The notes under the pieces are model-generated. The model was not told where the DNA came from. It saw nothing but the letters and a program-made list of their open reading frames with translations, and ran no database searches. Below are positions 10,099-19,920 of a stretch of DNA of 64,000 bases, piece after piece. Made by a program: the position numbers and the translations under genes. Source of the DNA: Rhodoplanes sp963712435 (GTDB lineage: Bacteria; Pseudomonadota; Alphaproteobacteria; Rhizobiales; Xanthobacteraceae); NCBI GenBank assembly GCA_963712435.1, contig CAVQIB010000003.1:726794-790793 (forward strand). Direction: 5' to 3'. The number at the start of each line of letters is the position of its first letter. The stretch's first letter is position 1.

Positions 10099-10800
10099 TC
10101 ACGGCTTGAACGCGCCGTCCAGCCACCCCGCGAGCGCCGCCCGGCCTTTTTCCGCCGTGGCGCGGCCGAGCGCCGCCGCCTGCCGGCGAAGATCGCGCGG
10201 GTCCAGTCCCGCCTTGCCGAGCTCGACCGTATGCCCGATCAGCCACTGTTCGATGCGGGCGGGATCGACCTCGATGTGGAACTGCAGCCCGAGCAGGTTC
10301 GGGCCGACCGAGAAAGCCTGGTTGGGGCAGGCCGGCGTGCTGGCGAGCCGGACCGCGTGCGCCGGAAGCGCAAAATTGTCGCCATGCCAGTGCAGGACCG
10401 GCGTCGTATCGAATGCGCCGAGCCCGCCGGCGCGGCCGGCCTCGGTGAGCACGAGCGGCGACCAGCCGATCTCCTTCTGCGGCCCGGGCGCGACCGCAGC
10501 GCCGAGCGCCTTGGCCATCAGCTGCGCCCCGAGGCAGACGCCGAGCGTCGGCCTGGCCAAATCGAGCCGGGCCTTGATGGCGGCGAGTTCGCTGCGAAGA
10601 AACGGATAGAGGTCCTCCTCGTAGACGCCGATCGGGCCGCCGAGGACGACGACGAGGTCGGGGGCGATCAGGGCCGCCGCATCGATATCCTCCACCCCTG
10701 CGTCCAGGTAGCGCACCGAGAAGCCGCGCGCCGCAAGCAGCGGCGCAAGCAGCCCGAGATCCTCGAAGGCGACGTGGCGGATGGCGACGCAGTCCGGCAT
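10099..10800 (-). CDS. Class I glutamine amidotransferase domain protein
   Basis: A free-standing glutamine amidotransferase of the GMP synthase-like type, probably releasing ammonia from glutamine; the partner or substrate is unknown. The nucleophile is in the elbow GVCLGAQLMAKALG, and the catalytic His and Glu are in GLQFHIEVDPAR near the C-terminus. The start at 10800 (MPDCVAIRHVAFED) is chosen over an upstream in-frame ATG because the family begins there and it avoids overlap with murC. About 233 residues, intact. It lies 10 bp after the murC stop on the same strand, so it is probably cotranscribed; this pairing with murC is found in related genomes. Confidence 0.87.
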   Translation of the reverse strand: MPDCVAIRHVAFEDLGLLAPLLAARGFSVRYLDAGVEDIDAAALIAPDLVVVLGGPIGVYEEDLYPFLRSELAAIKARLDLARPTLGVCLGAQLMAKALGAAVAPGPQKEIGWSPLVLTEAGRAGGLGAFDTTPVLHWHGDNFALPAHAVRLASTPACPNQAFSVGPNLLGLQFHIEVDPARIEQWLIGHTVELGKAGLDPRDLRRQAAALGRATAEKGRAALAGWLDGAFKP

Positions 10801-10810
10801 CGGGCGCCCG

Positions 10811-12223
10811 CTAAGCCGCCTCGCCCAGGGCGGCGAGTTCGCCCGGCAAGGCATAGGCCCATTGCGTGATGTTGCCTGCGCCGAGACAGACGACGTAGTC
10901 GCCGGGCCGCGCGAGGTTCTTCACGAGCTGGGCGAGGTCGCGCTGCGCCTCGAGCGCGATCACATGCCGGTGCCCGCGCGCGCGGATGCCGGCGACGAGG
11001 CTGTCGCGGTCGATGCCGGCGATCGGCGCCTCGCCGGCGGCGTAGACCGGCGCGACGATCACCGTGTCGGCGTCGTTGAAGCAGGTGCAGAACTGTTCGA
11101 ACAGCGAGGAGAGCCGGGAATAGCGGTGCGGCTGCATCACGGCGATGACCTGGCCCGCGGTCGTTTCGCGCGCGGCGCGGAGCGCCGCCGCGATCTCCAC
11201 CGGATGATGGCCATAGTCGTCGATCACCGTCACCCCGTTCCAGGCGCCGGTGCGGGTGAACCGCCGCCCGACGCCGGAAAAGCCCGCGAGCGCGCTGCGG
11301 ATGCGCTCGTCGCCGACGCCGAGCTCGCGCGCGACCGCGATGCCCGCGGTGGCGTTGAGCGCATTGTGCCGGCCGGGCATCGGCAGCGTGAGATCGGCGA
11401 TCTCGTGCCCCTCCACGCCGGGGCGGTCGCGAAACACCACGCTGAAATGCGAATGCCCGTCGCTGTGGTCGAGATAGAGCAGGCGCACATCGGCTTGCGG
11501 ATTCTCGCCATAGGTGATGACGCGGCGATCCTCGATCCGTCCCACCAAGGTCTGCACCACGGGGTGATCGATGCACATCACGGCGAAGCCGTAGAAGGGC
11601 ACGTTGTTGACGAAGGCCTGGAACGCCGCCTGCACGGCGTCGTAGGTGCCGAAATGATCGAGATGCTCAGGATCGATATTGGTGACGATCGCGACATCGG
11701 TCGGCAGCTTGAGGAAGGTGCCGTCCGATTCGTCGGCCTCGACCACCATCCAGTCGCCCGCGCCGAGCCGCGCATTGGTGCCGTACGCGTTGATGATGCC
11801 GCCATTGATGACGGTGGGATCGAAGCCGCCGGCGTCGAGCAGCGATGCGACGAGCGAGGTCGTCGTCGTCTTGCCATGCGTTCCCGCGACGGCGACGCAG
11901 CTCTTCAGCCGCATCAGCTCGGCGAGCATTTCCGCCCGGCGCACCACGGGCAGGCGTTTTGCCCGCGCGGCGACGAGTTCGGGATTGTCGCGCTTGATCG
12001 CCGAGGAGACGACCACGACATCGGCGCCGTCGACGTTCTCCGCCGCGTGGCCGATCGCGACCGCGACGCCCTTCGCGCGCAGCCGCTTGACATTGGCGTT
12101 CTCGGCGACGTCGGAGCCGGTCACCGAGTAGCCGAGATTGACCAGCACTTCGGCGATTCCGCTCATGCCGATTCCGCCGATGCCGACGAAATGCACCGGA
12201 CCGATGTCGCGCGGCAGCTTCAT
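10811..12223 (-). CDS. murC: UDP-N-acetylmuramate--L-alanine ligase MurC
   Basis: MurC adds L-alanine to UDP-MurNAc, the first stem-peptide step. The Rossmann-like start HFVGIGGIGMSGIAEVL, the ATP loop AGTHGKTTTTSL and the central motif EADESDGTF are all present. The start at 12223 (MKLPRDIGP) has a GGAGACGA ribosome site just upstream. The open frame extends 19 codons further into a repeat, which I reject. 470 residues, no frameshift. Confidence 0.97.
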   Translation of the reverse strand: MKLPRDIGPVHFVGIGGIGMSGIAEVLVNLGYSVTGSDVAENANVKRLRAKGVAVAIGHAAENVDGADVVVVSSAIKRDNPELVAARAKRLPVVRRAEMLAELMRLKSCVAVAGTHGKTTTTSLVASLLDAGGFDPTVINGGIINAYGTNARLGAGDWMVVEADESDGTFLKLPTDVAIVTNIDPEHLDHFGTYDAVQAAFQAFVNNVPFYGFAVMCIDHPVVQTLVGRIEDRRVITYGENPQADVRLLYLDHSDGHSHFSVVFRDRPGVEGHEIADLTLPMPGRHNALNATAGIAVARELGVGDERIRSALAGFSGVGRRFTRTGAWNGVTVIDDYGHHPVEIAAALRAARETTAGQVIAVMQPHRYSRLSSLFEQFCTCFNDADTVIVAPVYAAGEAPIAGIDRDSLVAGIRARGHRHVIALEAQRDLAQLVKNLARPGDYVVCLGAGNITQWAYALPGELAALGEAA

Positions 12224-12243
12224 GCGTTCGTCTCCATTCCATT

Positions 12244-12321
12244 CGTCATGCCCGGCCTTGCGCCGGGCATCCACGTCCATCAGCCGGATACGTGGATGGC
12301 CGGGACGAGCCCGGCCATGAC
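12244..12321. repeat. Inverted pair of family A palindromes (copies 4 and 5)
   Basis: Copy 4 (12244-12275) and copy 5 (12291-12321) face each other across about 15 bp in the murG-murC gap. Each is itself a palindrome and the two are inverse to each other, so several alternative hairpins are possible between two cell-wall genes. Confidence 0.75.
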
Positions 12322-12334
12322 ATGTGCAGGGCGC

Positions 12335-13519
12335 TTAATCAATCCGCTGGCCCGCTGCGTCGCCTGCTTCCGGCTTCGCATCGTCGCTCTGCTCGGTCTT
12401 CGCCTGCGTTTCGGGCTCGAGCTTCGCCACCTTCACAACGAGATCGGCGAGCCGGTCGGCCGCGTCGATGACGCCGATCTTGCGCGCGGCCGCCGCCATC
12501 GCCGGCAGCGTCGCTGGATCGCCGGTGAGCCGGGCGATCTCGGCCGCCAGGAACTCCGGCGAAAACGAGGACTGCTTGATGCGAATGGCGCCCCCCGCCT
12601 TCTCCAGCATTCCGGCATTGGCCATCTGGTCCTGGTCGAGCGCATGCGGCAGCGGAACGAGAATCGCCGGCCGCCCGATCGCCGCGAGTTCGGCGACGGT
12701 CGAGGCGCCCGCGCGCGAAATGACGAGATGGCTCGCGGCAATGCGCGCCGGCAGGTCGCGGAAGAACGGCCGCACCTCGGCCGGCACGCCGGTGCGCGCA
12801 TAGGCCTCGCGGACCGGATAGAGGTCCTCGTCGCGCGCCTGCTGGACGATCATGAGCTTCGCCCGCAGCGAGACCGGCAGGAGATCGACCGCAGGCGGAA
12901 CGATGTCCGCCATGATGCGCGCCCCCTGGCTGCCGCCGAAGACAAGCAGCCGGAACGGCGGCTCGACGCCCGGATAGGGCGTATTGGCCGCCTCGACGAC
13001 CGCCGGGCGAACCGGATTGCCGGTATGCGTGGTCTTCGCCGCGAGGCGCGGATCATGCCCGAACAGGCCGGGAAAGCCGGTGGCGATGGCGGCGACGCGG
13101 GACGCGAGCAGGCGGTTCGCGCGGCCCGGCACCCCGTTCTGCTCGTGGATGAGGCTCGGTATTCCCCGCAGCCAGGCGGCGAGCACGGGCGGAATGGTCG
13201 GATAGCCGCCGAAGCCCACGACCGCGGCCGGCTGGATACGCCCGAACAGGCGGTACGCCTTGAGAATGCCGCGACCGAGAACATAGCTCGTGCGCAGGAC
13301 CGAAGCAGGATCGCGCCCGCGCAAAGTGTCGCTCGGGATGATGTGGGTCGTCGCGGCCGGAAACGCCTCGCCGTAGCGCGTGGCCCGTTCGTCGGTGACG
13401 AGATCGACACGGATCTTGCGCGCCTGGAGGGCGACGGCGAGCGCTTCGGCCGGGAACAGATGACCGCCGGTGCCGCCCGCAGCCACCACGACGAGGGGCA
13501 GGCGTTCCGGCTCGGTCAT
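12335..13519 (-). CDS. murG: UDP-GlcNAc transferase MurG
   Basis: MurG is the peripheral membrane glycosyltransferase that converts lipid I to lipid II. It has the GT28 G-loop AAGGTGGHLFPAEALA, the motif HEQNGVPGRANRLL, and the donor-site region HLVISRAGASTVAEL with LPHALDQDQMANA. 394 residues with a short acidic Gln/Lys-rich tail. Its start overlaps the ftsW stop, indicating coupled translation. No frameshift. Confidence 0.97.
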   Translation of the reverse strand: MTEPERLPLVVVAAGGTGGHLFPAEALAVALQARKIRVDLVTDERATRYGEAFPAATTHIIPSDTLRGRDPASVLRTSYVLGRGILKAYRLFGRIQPAAVVGFGGYPTIPPVLAAWLRGIPSLIHEQNGVPGRANRLLASRVAAIATGFPGLFGHDPRLAAKTTHTGNPVRPAVVEAANTPYPGVEPPFRLLVFGGSQGARIMADIVPPAVDLLPVSLRAKLMIVQQARDEDLYPVREAYARTGVPAEVRPFFRDLPARIAASHLVISRAGASTVAELAAIGRPAILVPLPHALDQDQMANAGMLEKAGGAIRIKQSSFSPEFLAAEIARLTGDPATLPAMAAAARKIGVIDAADRLADLVVKVAKLEPETQAKTEQSDDAKPEAGDAAGQRID

Positions 13520-14673
13520 CAGGCTGTGTGTCCCATGAAGGCCGGATCGCCGGGCGCCGCGATCAGTTCCGCCCGCGGCTGCTCGCGCAGCAGCGCAAGC
13601 AGCATGCCGACGCCATAGGCGAGCGAAATCATCGAGGAACCGCCATAGGAGATGAACGGCAGCGTCATGCCCTTGGCCGGGATGAGCGCGAGATTGACCG
13701 CCATGTTGATCGCCGATTGCGCGCCGAACAGGATGGCGAGCCCCGCCGCCGCGAAGCGCGTGAACGGGTCGTGCTTGCGAAGCGCGCCGACGAGCGCGCG
13801 CAGCACGATGAACGCAAACAAGGCCACCAGCATCAGGCAGACCACGATGCCGAACTCCTCCGCCGCCACCGCAAACACGAAATCGGCATGGCTATCGGGC
13901 AGGATGCGCTTGACCGTCCCCTCCCCCGGCCCGCGCCCGAACCATCCGCCAGTCATGAAGGATTCGAGTGCGGCGTCGATCTGGAAGGTGTCGCCCGAGG
14001 CGGGATCGAGGAAGCGCTTCACGCGCCGCGCCACATGCGGGATGGTGGCGTAAGCGCCAATTCCACCCGCGACCGCCACGCCGCCCAGCACGAGCACCCA
14101 CACGAAACGCATTCCCGTCATGAAGAACAACGCGCCGAATACGAGCGCGATCAGGAGCGTCTGCCCGAAATCGGGCTGCAACACAAGAACCGTGATGACG
14201 GCGATGAGCGCCACCGTGGCGAGCGTATTGGCCGGCACATCGGCCTTCCGGCTTGATTCGGCGAACAGCCAGGCGGTCAGGATGACGAAGGCGGGTTTGA
14301 GAAACTCCGAGGGCTGAATGTTCACCCCGGCGAGCACGAGCCAGCGGCGCGCTCCCTTCACCTCGGCGCCGTAATAAAGCGTGGCGACCGTGAGCCCGAG
14401 ACTGACGATGAAGACGACCAGCGCGAGCCGGCGGATCTGGCGCGGCGAAAGGAACGCCACGGTCAGCATCACCGCGATCGCCGGCATGAGATACAAAATA
14501 TGGCGGTTGACGAAGTGGAATGCGTCGAGACCTAGCCGGGCCGCGACGGGGGGACTGGCGGCAAGCGACAGGATGATGCCGGCGAGCATCAAGGCGATGA
14601 GCGCCAGGAGCATCAGCCGGTCGACGGTCCACCACCAGTCGGAAAACGGGGTGCGTTCGACGCGCGAAACCAT
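13519..14673 (-). CDS. ftsW: Peptidoglycan glycosyltransferase FtsW
   Basis: FtsW is the SEDS-family septal peptidoglycan polymerase. The product has about ten membrane segments and the SEDS motif near the C-terminus (NLALIPAKGMTLPFISYGG). The Met codon at 14673 is preferred because it follows GGAGAAGGA; an in-frame ATG five codons upstream is less likely. 384 residues, no frameshift. In relatives ftsW directly follows murD. Here it opens the minus-strand half of dcw, so it needs a promoter of its own in the 14674-14889 gap, where none is obvious. Confidence 0.97.
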   Translation of the reverse strand: MVSRVERTPFSDWWWTVDRLMLLALIALMLAGIILSLAASPPVAARLGLDAFHFVNRHILYLMPAIAVMLTVAFLSPRQIRRLALVVFIVSLGLTVATLYYGAEVKGARRWLVLAGVNIQPSEFLKPAFVILTAWLFAESSRKADVPANTLATVALIAVITVLVLQPDFGQTLLIALVFGALFFMTGMRFVWVLVLGGVAVAGGIGAYATIPHVARRVKRFLDPASGDTFQIDAALESFMTGGWFGRGPGEGTVKRILPDSHADFVFAVAAEEFGIVVCLMLVALFAFIVLRALVGALRKHDPFTRFAAAGLAILFGAQSAINMAVNLALIPAKGMTLPFISYGGSSMISLAYGVGMLLALLREQPRAELIAAPGDPAFMGHTA

Positions 14674-14889
14674 GGTCCTTCTCCGCAACGCCGCGAGCCC
14701 GCCTGAGACTCCGGCGCCTTACTGTTGCTCCGACTATGGTTTCCAGTCGATTAAGAGAGGCTTCGCGAATATCGCGCCGCGCGCAAGGCGCCATGCCGCG
14801 CGCGACCCTACCAGCGCGCGATCGTGCCTGCCGCGATTCAGGCAAGCGCCACCCTGTGCTATCGATAGGCCGACCGGCTAATCCGCCCG

Positions 14890-15708
14890 ATGACCGGTGC
14901 TTGGAAGGAGTTTGCGTTGATCGATTGGCTTCACGACTTGCCGCCCTTGCAGGGCGCAGCCCTTGTTATCGCCGTCTTCCTCCTGCCGACCCTGCTCGGG
15001 TCGATCTTTTTCCAGCCGATGGTCGGGTGGCTCGTCTCACGCGAAAAGAACGCCAACACGCCGGTCGGATTCCTGCTGAACGCCTTCACGCTCTATTACG
15101 GCGTGCTGCTGGCGCTGCTCTCCATCGCCGTGTTCGAGAACTACAACAAGGCCGAGGACGCGATCGCGCACGAGGCGTCCAGCCTGATCGCGCTTTACCG
15201 CAACGTGATCGGCTACCCCGAGCCCGTGCGCACATCGCTGGTGAACAATTTGCGCCGCTATGTCGAGGAAGAGACCACCCCCGCCGCATGGCGGGCGCGA
15301 TCCCTTGACCAATTCAGCACGGCGGGAACCTCGCTGGTCGATGAGCTCAATCGGCAGCTCGTGACCTTCAAGCCGGAAGGCCAGCCCGGCGACGAGGCCC
15401 TGCACAGCGCAACGCTGCGCAGCTTCAGCGACTTCATCGGGCGGCGGCGCGACCGCATCCAGGCCATGGGCACGTCCATCCCGCCCGTCATCTGGTATGT
15501 CGTGCTGATCGGAGCGGCGTTGAACGCCTTCGTCCTGTGGCTGTTCGATCTCAGCCGCGTGACCCACCTCATTCTCGGCGGCGTGCTGAGCTTTTTCATC
15601 GGGCTCGTCATATACATGGTGGCCGCCCTCGACGATCCGTTCCGCGGCGCCAACGGGCTTGGCCCGGACTACCTCCTCTACGCGCATGCCCGCATGCGCC
15701 CGCTGTGA
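14890..15708 (+). CDS. DUF4239 (bestrophin-like) membrane protein
   Basis: 272 residues. There are two hydrophobic segments near the N-terminus (AALVIAVFLLPTLLG and LYYGVLLALLSIAVFE) and two near the C-terminus (IWYVVLIGAALNAFVLWLF and LILGGVLSFFIGLVIYMVA), with a soluble helical middle. The pattern, including HEASSLIALYRNV and ALDDPFRGA, matches DUF4239/bestrophin-like proteins, proposed but not proven to be channels. It starts the plus-strand group upstream of the TRAP genes. No frameshift. Confidence 0.8.
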   Translation: MTGAWKEFALIDWLHDLPPLQGAALVIAVFLLPTLLGSIFFQPMVGWLVSREKNANTPVGFLLNAFTLYYGVLLALLSIAVFENYNKAEDAIAHEASSLIALYRNVIGYPEPVRTSLVNNLRRYVEEETTPAAWRARSLDQFSTAGTSLVDELNRQLVTFKPEGQPGDEALHSATLRSFSDFIGRRRDRIQAMGTSIPPVIWYVVLIGAALNAFVLWLFDLSRVTHLILGGVLSFFIGLVIYMVAALDDPFRGANGLGPDYLLYAHARMRPL

Positions 15709-15729
15709 GCCTGCCCTGGGGATCGCGCC

Positions 15730-16275
15730 ATGATTCGCGCCGCGCTCGACCGCCTCTACCTGTTCGCGGGATATCTGGCGGGCCTGTTCATGATCGCGAT
15801 CTTCGTGCTGATGATGATCCTCTCGGCAGGCCGCCCGCTCGGCGTCAATGTGCCGGCGGGGGACGACCTCGTGTCCTGGTGCATGGCGGCGATGGCCTTT
15901 CTCGGACTCGCCTACACGTTCCGGCGGGGCGAGATGATCCGCGTCGGCCTCGTCATCGATCTCGTGACGGGCCGGGCGCGGCGGGTGATGGAATTGGTCG
16001 CGCTCACCATCGGCTGCGGCTTCGTCGGCTTCTTCGCCTGGCATGCGGCGGCGATGACCTACGATTCCTGGCGCTTCGACGACATGTCGCAGGGCGTGCT
16101 TGTCGTGCCCTTGTGGATTCCGCAGCTCGGCTATTCCGGCGGACTCGTGATCCTGTTCATCGCCTTCGTGGACGAACTGATCCATGTCGCCGGCGGCGGC
16201 GCCCCCCGGTACGAAAAGCCCAAGCCACAGACGGCGGAAGAGGTCGTCGACCAGGCGATCCAGAGCGGGGTGTGA
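15730..16275 (+). CDS. TRAP transporter small permease (DctQ type)
   Basis: Small membrane subunit of a tripartite ATP-independent periplasmic (TRAP) uptake system. 181 residues with four membrane helices and the family pattern SWCMAAMAFLGLAYTFRRGEMIRVGL. It begins 21 bp after the DUF4239 gene and is separated from the large permease by a repeat block of about 340 bp. The substrate cannot be told from sequence. Confidence 0.88.
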   Translation: MIRAALDRLYLFAGYLAGLFMIAIFVLMMILSAGRPLGVNVPAGDDLVSWCMAAMAFLGLAYTFRRGEMIRVGLVIDLVTGRARRVMELVALTIGCGFVGFFAWHAAAMTYDSWRFDDMSQGVLVVPLWIPQLGYSGGLVILFIAFVDELIHVAGGGAPRYEKPKPQTAEEVVDQAIQSGV

Positions 16276-16613
16276 GGGGTGATGCTTCCGCGCGACCTTG
16301 CCCTTGCCTCTCTCCGCCCGCGGGACCACTCATCCTCCGCCGCGCCTCGGGGAAGGGAAACCGTCCATCCCAGGCAGGCATGCGCAGCCTGCGCAGGCTT
16401 GCCTGCGTCGGCGGTGGAGGAGATGGAATATCGTCGGCCGCCGCCTGCCCCCTCCACCATGCTGCGCATGGTCCCCCTCCCCCCTTTCAGGGGGGAGGAT
16501 GAACTAAGGTCGACAGACCGTTTCTGTCTGGCCGCGCGACCGCAGTCTGCCACTCACCCGCTGCGCTCGTCGAACCTCTCTCCGTTCGCGAGAGGTGAAG
16601 CTGCGGGCGGATC
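16276..16613. repeat. Repeat-rich spacer between TRAP small and large permease genes
   Basis: No gene is present. The spacer carries several palindromes: CATGCTGCGCATG, GGCAGGCATGCGCAGCCTGC with its partner, CCCCCCTTTCAGGGGGG at about 16480-16496, and CTCTCTCCGTTCGCGAGAG near the end. The last two are REP-like hairpins with G/C-rich arms. Palindromes inside an operon might tune relative expression of its genes. Confidence 0.55.
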
Positions 16614-17939
16614 ATGATCGAACTCCTGCAGATCGCGCTGCTTCTCCTCGCCCTGCTCGCGGCGCTGCTCGCCGGCGGGGTGTGGATCGCGATCGCGCTG
16701 ATGGCGTGCGGCTGGGTCGGCATGCAGTTCGTCGGCGGCAACATTCCGGCCGGCCGCGTGCTCGCGACGACGATCTGGGGCAACAGCGCCTCGTGGACGC
16801 TCGCCGCGCTGCCGCTGTTCATCTGGATGGGCGAGATCCTGTTCCGCACCCGCCTGTCGGAGGAGATGTTCCGCGGGCTCGCGCCCTGGCTCAACTGGCT
16901 GCCCGGGCCGGCTGATGCACGTCAACGTGCTCGCCTGCGGCATCTTCGGCTCGGTGTCGGGCTCGTCGGCCGCGACCTGCGCGACCGTCGCCAAGATCGC
17001 GCTGCCCGAACTGAAGAAGCGCGGCTATGACGAGACGGTCAGCCTCGGCTCGCTCGCCGGCGCCGGCACGCTCGGCATTCTCATTCCGCCTTCGATCACC
17101 ATGGTGGTCTACGCGGTCGCCGCCAATGTCTCGATCATCCAGGTGTTCCTCGCCGGCTTCCTGCCCGGCCTCCTCGTGATGGCGCTCTACTCGCGGCTAC
17201 ATCGATCGTCTGGTCGCTGCTGCAATCCCGAGCAAGACGCCGCCCGCCGATCCGCCCATGCCATTGCGGCGAGAAGCTGCAGCGAATCGGCCAAGCTGCA
17301 TCCCGCTCGGCCTGCTGATCGGCTTCGTGTTCCTCTCGCTGCTGCTCGGCTGGGCGACGGCGACCGAGTGCGCCGCCTGGGGCGTGCTCGGCTCGCTCGC
17401 GCATCGCCTGGTGGCACGGCGCGCTGACGCTGGACGCTCGTTCTGGGACAGCGTCATGGGCACGACGCGGGTCACCTGCATGATCATGCTGATCCTGGCC
17501 GGCGCCTCCTTCATGTCGACCTCGATGGCCTATACCGGCATTCCGGTGGCGCTCGCGAACTGGGTCGACGGCCTGCAGCCTGTCGCCCCTATGCGCTGAT
17601 CGCGGCGCTCACGGTCATGTACATCCTGCTCGGCACGGCGCTCGACGGCATCTCGATGATCGTGCTGACGACCGCGGTGGTCATCCCGATGGTCAAGCAG
17701 GCCGGCTTCGATCTCGTCTGGTTCGGCATCTTCCTCGTGCTGGTCGTCGAGATGGCCGAGGTCTCGCCGCCGGTCGGCTTCAACCTGTTCGTGCTGCAGA
17801 CGATGAGCGGCAAGGATTCGCAACACGGTCGCGCGCGCCGCGCTGCCGTTCTTCTTCCTGCTGGTCGCGGCGGTGGCGCATCATCACCGTATTTCCGGAT
17901 ATCGTGATGTTGCTGCCGCGCATGGCGTTCCCGGACTGA
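16614..17939 (+). CDS. TRAP transporter large permease (DctM type; several frameshifts)
   Basis: Large 12-helix permease of the TRAP system that couples uptake to the sodium gradient. Conserved family parts lie in successive frames: IELLQIALLLLALLAALL, then MHVNVLACGIFGSVSGSSAATCATV and GTLGILIPPSITMVVYA, then GTTRVTCMIMLILAGASF, then YILLGTALDGISMIVLTTAVV and EVSPPVGFNLFVLQTMSG, ending LLPRMAFPD. Breaks are near 16908, 17205-17290, 17580 and 17820. The net shift is zero over 1326 bp, so errors cancel out. This looks like a full gene of about 441 residues read with base errors; true decay cannot be excluded because the gene is not essential. Confidence 0.83.
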
Positions 17940-17963
17940 GACTGCAACAGGAGGAGCACATCG

Positions 17964-18958
17964 ATGATCCGCACGGTCGTGTCGGCCGCCTTCGCCCTCG
18001 GCGTCGCCCTGCTGGCGCCGCAAGACCCGGCGGCGGCCCAGACGAAATGGAACCTGCCCGCCGCCTATCCGCCCGACAATCCGCACACCGAGAACCTCGT
18101 TCGCCTTCGCCAAGGACGTCGAGCGACGGCGACCGGCGGCAAGCTGCAGATCACCGTGCATGCCGGCGCCTCGCTGTTCAAGGCGCCGGAGATCAAGCGC
18201 GCCGTGCAGACCGGCCAGGCGCAGGTCGGGCGAGGTGCTGATCTCGATCCACGAGAACGAGGACCCGGTGTTCGGCCTCGACGTGGTGCCGTTCCTCGCA
18301 ACGAGCTACGCCGACAGTCGACGAAGCTGTGGGAGGCGTCGAAGCGCGGCGATGGAGAAGAAGCTCGCCGCGCAGGGCATGATGGTGCTGTTCGCCGTGC
18401 CGTGGGCGCCGCAGGGCATCTACGCCAAGAAGGACATCAACTCGGTCGACGACATGAAGGGCCTGAAGTGGCGCGCCTACAATGTCGGCACCACGCGCAT
18501 CGCCGAACTGGTCGGCGCGCAGCCGGTGACGATCCAGGCGGCCGAGCTGCCGCAGGCGCTGGCGACCGGCGTCGTCAACTCCTTCATGACCTCGGGCTCG
18601 ACCGGCTACGACAGCAAGGTCTGGGAGACGCATGACCCACTTCTACGACACGCAGGCCTGGATCCCGAAGAACATCACCTTCGTCAACAAGGCGGCGTTC
18701 GACGCGCTCGACAAGCCGACGCAGGACGCGCTGCTCAAGGCCGCGGCCGCGGCCGAGGAGCGCGGCTGGAAGCTCGCCGAGGAAAAGGCCGACGTGGTAT
18801 CTGCGAGCAGCTCACGGCCAAGGGCATGAAGGTGCAGCCGCCGAGCGCCAGCGCTGAACGACGGCTTCAAGAAGATCGGCGAGCAGCTCACCGCCGACTG
18901 GCTCAAGAAGGCCGGCGCCGACGGCCAGGCGATCGTCGACGCCTACAAGAAGATGTGA
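17964..18958 (+). CDS. TRAP transporter substrate-binding protein (DctP type; several frameshifts)
   Basis: Periplasmic binding protein of the TRAP system. The signal peptide (MIRTVVSAAFALGVALLAPQ, cleavage near AAAQ) is followed in changing frames by KWNLPAAYPPDNPHTENLV, GKLQITVHAGASLFKAPEIK, the central DMKGLKWRAYN and QAAELPQALATGVVNSFMTS, and the end ADWLKKAGADGQAIVDAYKKM. Breaks are near 18105, 18230, 18320, 18630, 18800 and 18855. About 331 residues, normal for the family. The order small permease, large permease, binding protein differs from the commoner P-Q-M order. Confidence 0.84.
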
Positions 18959-18979
18959 CGACTCCTGCTCCCGCGGTCC

Positions 18980-19395
18980 TCAAACGCCGAGGAGGGTCAG
19001 ACCGAGCGCCTGACCCGCCGCCCGCAAGTCGCGATCGAGCGTCGCCAGCGGCAACCCGCGCCGAAGCGCGAGTTCGAGGTAGCAGGCGTCGTAGAGCGTG
19101 AGGCGAAAGCGATCGGAGAGACCGAGCGTGGCGGTCCAGAGCCGATCCAACGTCTCCGGATCGGTCAGAAGCTGCAGCGCGGCCAACTGCGTCAGCGCCG
19201 CCTCGCGTTGTGCCACCGAAATCCGTGCGCGACGCGTGGCCACGAGCAATGCGTTGCCAGCTTCGATCCACCCATGAATTGGAACAACGGCCCCCGCTTC
19301 GATGACACATCGAGCAGGACTTGCGTCCTCGAAGCACGCTCCTCCGGAATGAACCATGCAACCGTGACTGAACTGTCGATGACGAAATTTCCCAA
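18980..19395 (-). CDS. PIN-domain protein, VapC-like (one frameshift)
   Basis: VapC toxins are PIN-fold ribonucleases usually paired with a VapB antitoxin. The start MGNFVIDSSVTVAWFIPEE holds the first acidic residue (VIDSS). The middle has an acidic residue in HGWIEAGNALL and the end has LTLYDACYLELALRRGLPLATLD, the conserved PIN C-terminal motif. One base is missing near 19300. About 138 residues. No antitoxin frame is visible in the 64 bp before the rnpB terminator, so the toxin seems solitary, or the antitoxin has been lost. Confidence 0.78.
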
Positions 19396-19459
19396 TCAGC
19401 GTCGTCCTTCGTCGCGGACGGCAAAAAGTCATCACAGACCGCGAACGCCGCAAAATGGC

Positions 19460-19489
19460 GGGGCCCGGCGGATTTCCCCGCCGGGCCCC
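19460..19489 (-). terminator. Terminator of rnpB
   Basis: A perfect 12-13-bp GC-rich hairpin (arms GGGGCCCGGCGG and CCGCCGGGCCCC) lies just past the rnpB 3' end. On the minus strand it is followed by GCCATTTTG. This is a good intrinsic terminator shape with a short T-run. Confidence 0.75.
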
Positions 19490-19496
19490 TCATCGA

Positions 19497-19920
19497 TCAG
19501 CCGGCCTGTAAGCCGGGTTCTGTAGGGCGCGGAGTTTTTTGGGCCCCGCGCGCGACGGCCATTCCTCTGGGACGCCGGTTTCCCGGCGCCTCGAGCAACC
19601 CACCCGGACGGCTGGATCCGGACATCGATCTGGGAAGGTGAGTTCCCGCGCCGTCCCTATTCGGTCTTGCTCCCGGTGGGGTTTGCCGTGCCGTTTCCGT
19701 CGCCGGAAACGCGGTGCGCTCTTACCGCACCGTTTCACCCTTGCCGAGCCGTTGACCTCCGCTTGCGCAGACGTCGCGGGCCAGGCGGTTTGTTTTCTGT
19801 GGCACTGTCCCTGGGGTCGCCCCCGCCGGACTTTATCCGGCACCGCATGTCCATGGAGCCCGGACTTTCCTCCCCGGCAGCCTTTCGGCTGACGCCGGGA
19901 CGGCCGTCCGGCCGACTGAC
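19497..19920 (-). ncRNA. rnpB: RNase P RNA (bacterial type A)
   Basis: Catalytic RNA that trims tRNA 5' leaders. On the minus strand it begins near AGTCGGCCGGACGGCC and has the universal 5' core GAGGAAAGTCCGGGCTCC. Further on are a P-domain CACAGAAAACAAACCGCC segment and, at the 3' end, GGGTGGGTTGCTCGAGG, GCCCTACAGAACCCGGCTTA and a closing CAGGCCGGCTGA pairing with the 5' end. About 424 nt. The ends are estimated from the P1 helix. Position next to the amidase gene and upstream of mraZ matches Bradyrhizobium relatives. Confidence 0.93.

Noticed and set aside
10781..13618. Plus-strand open frame of 945 codons opposite murC and murG
   Set aside because: Antisense shadow of intact, well-conserved minus-strand genes.
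19396..19495. VapB antitoxin frame upstream of the PIN gene
   Set aside because: The open frame there (FAAFAVCDDFLPSATKDD) runs through the rnpB terminator, has no antitoxin motif and does not end near the toxin start.
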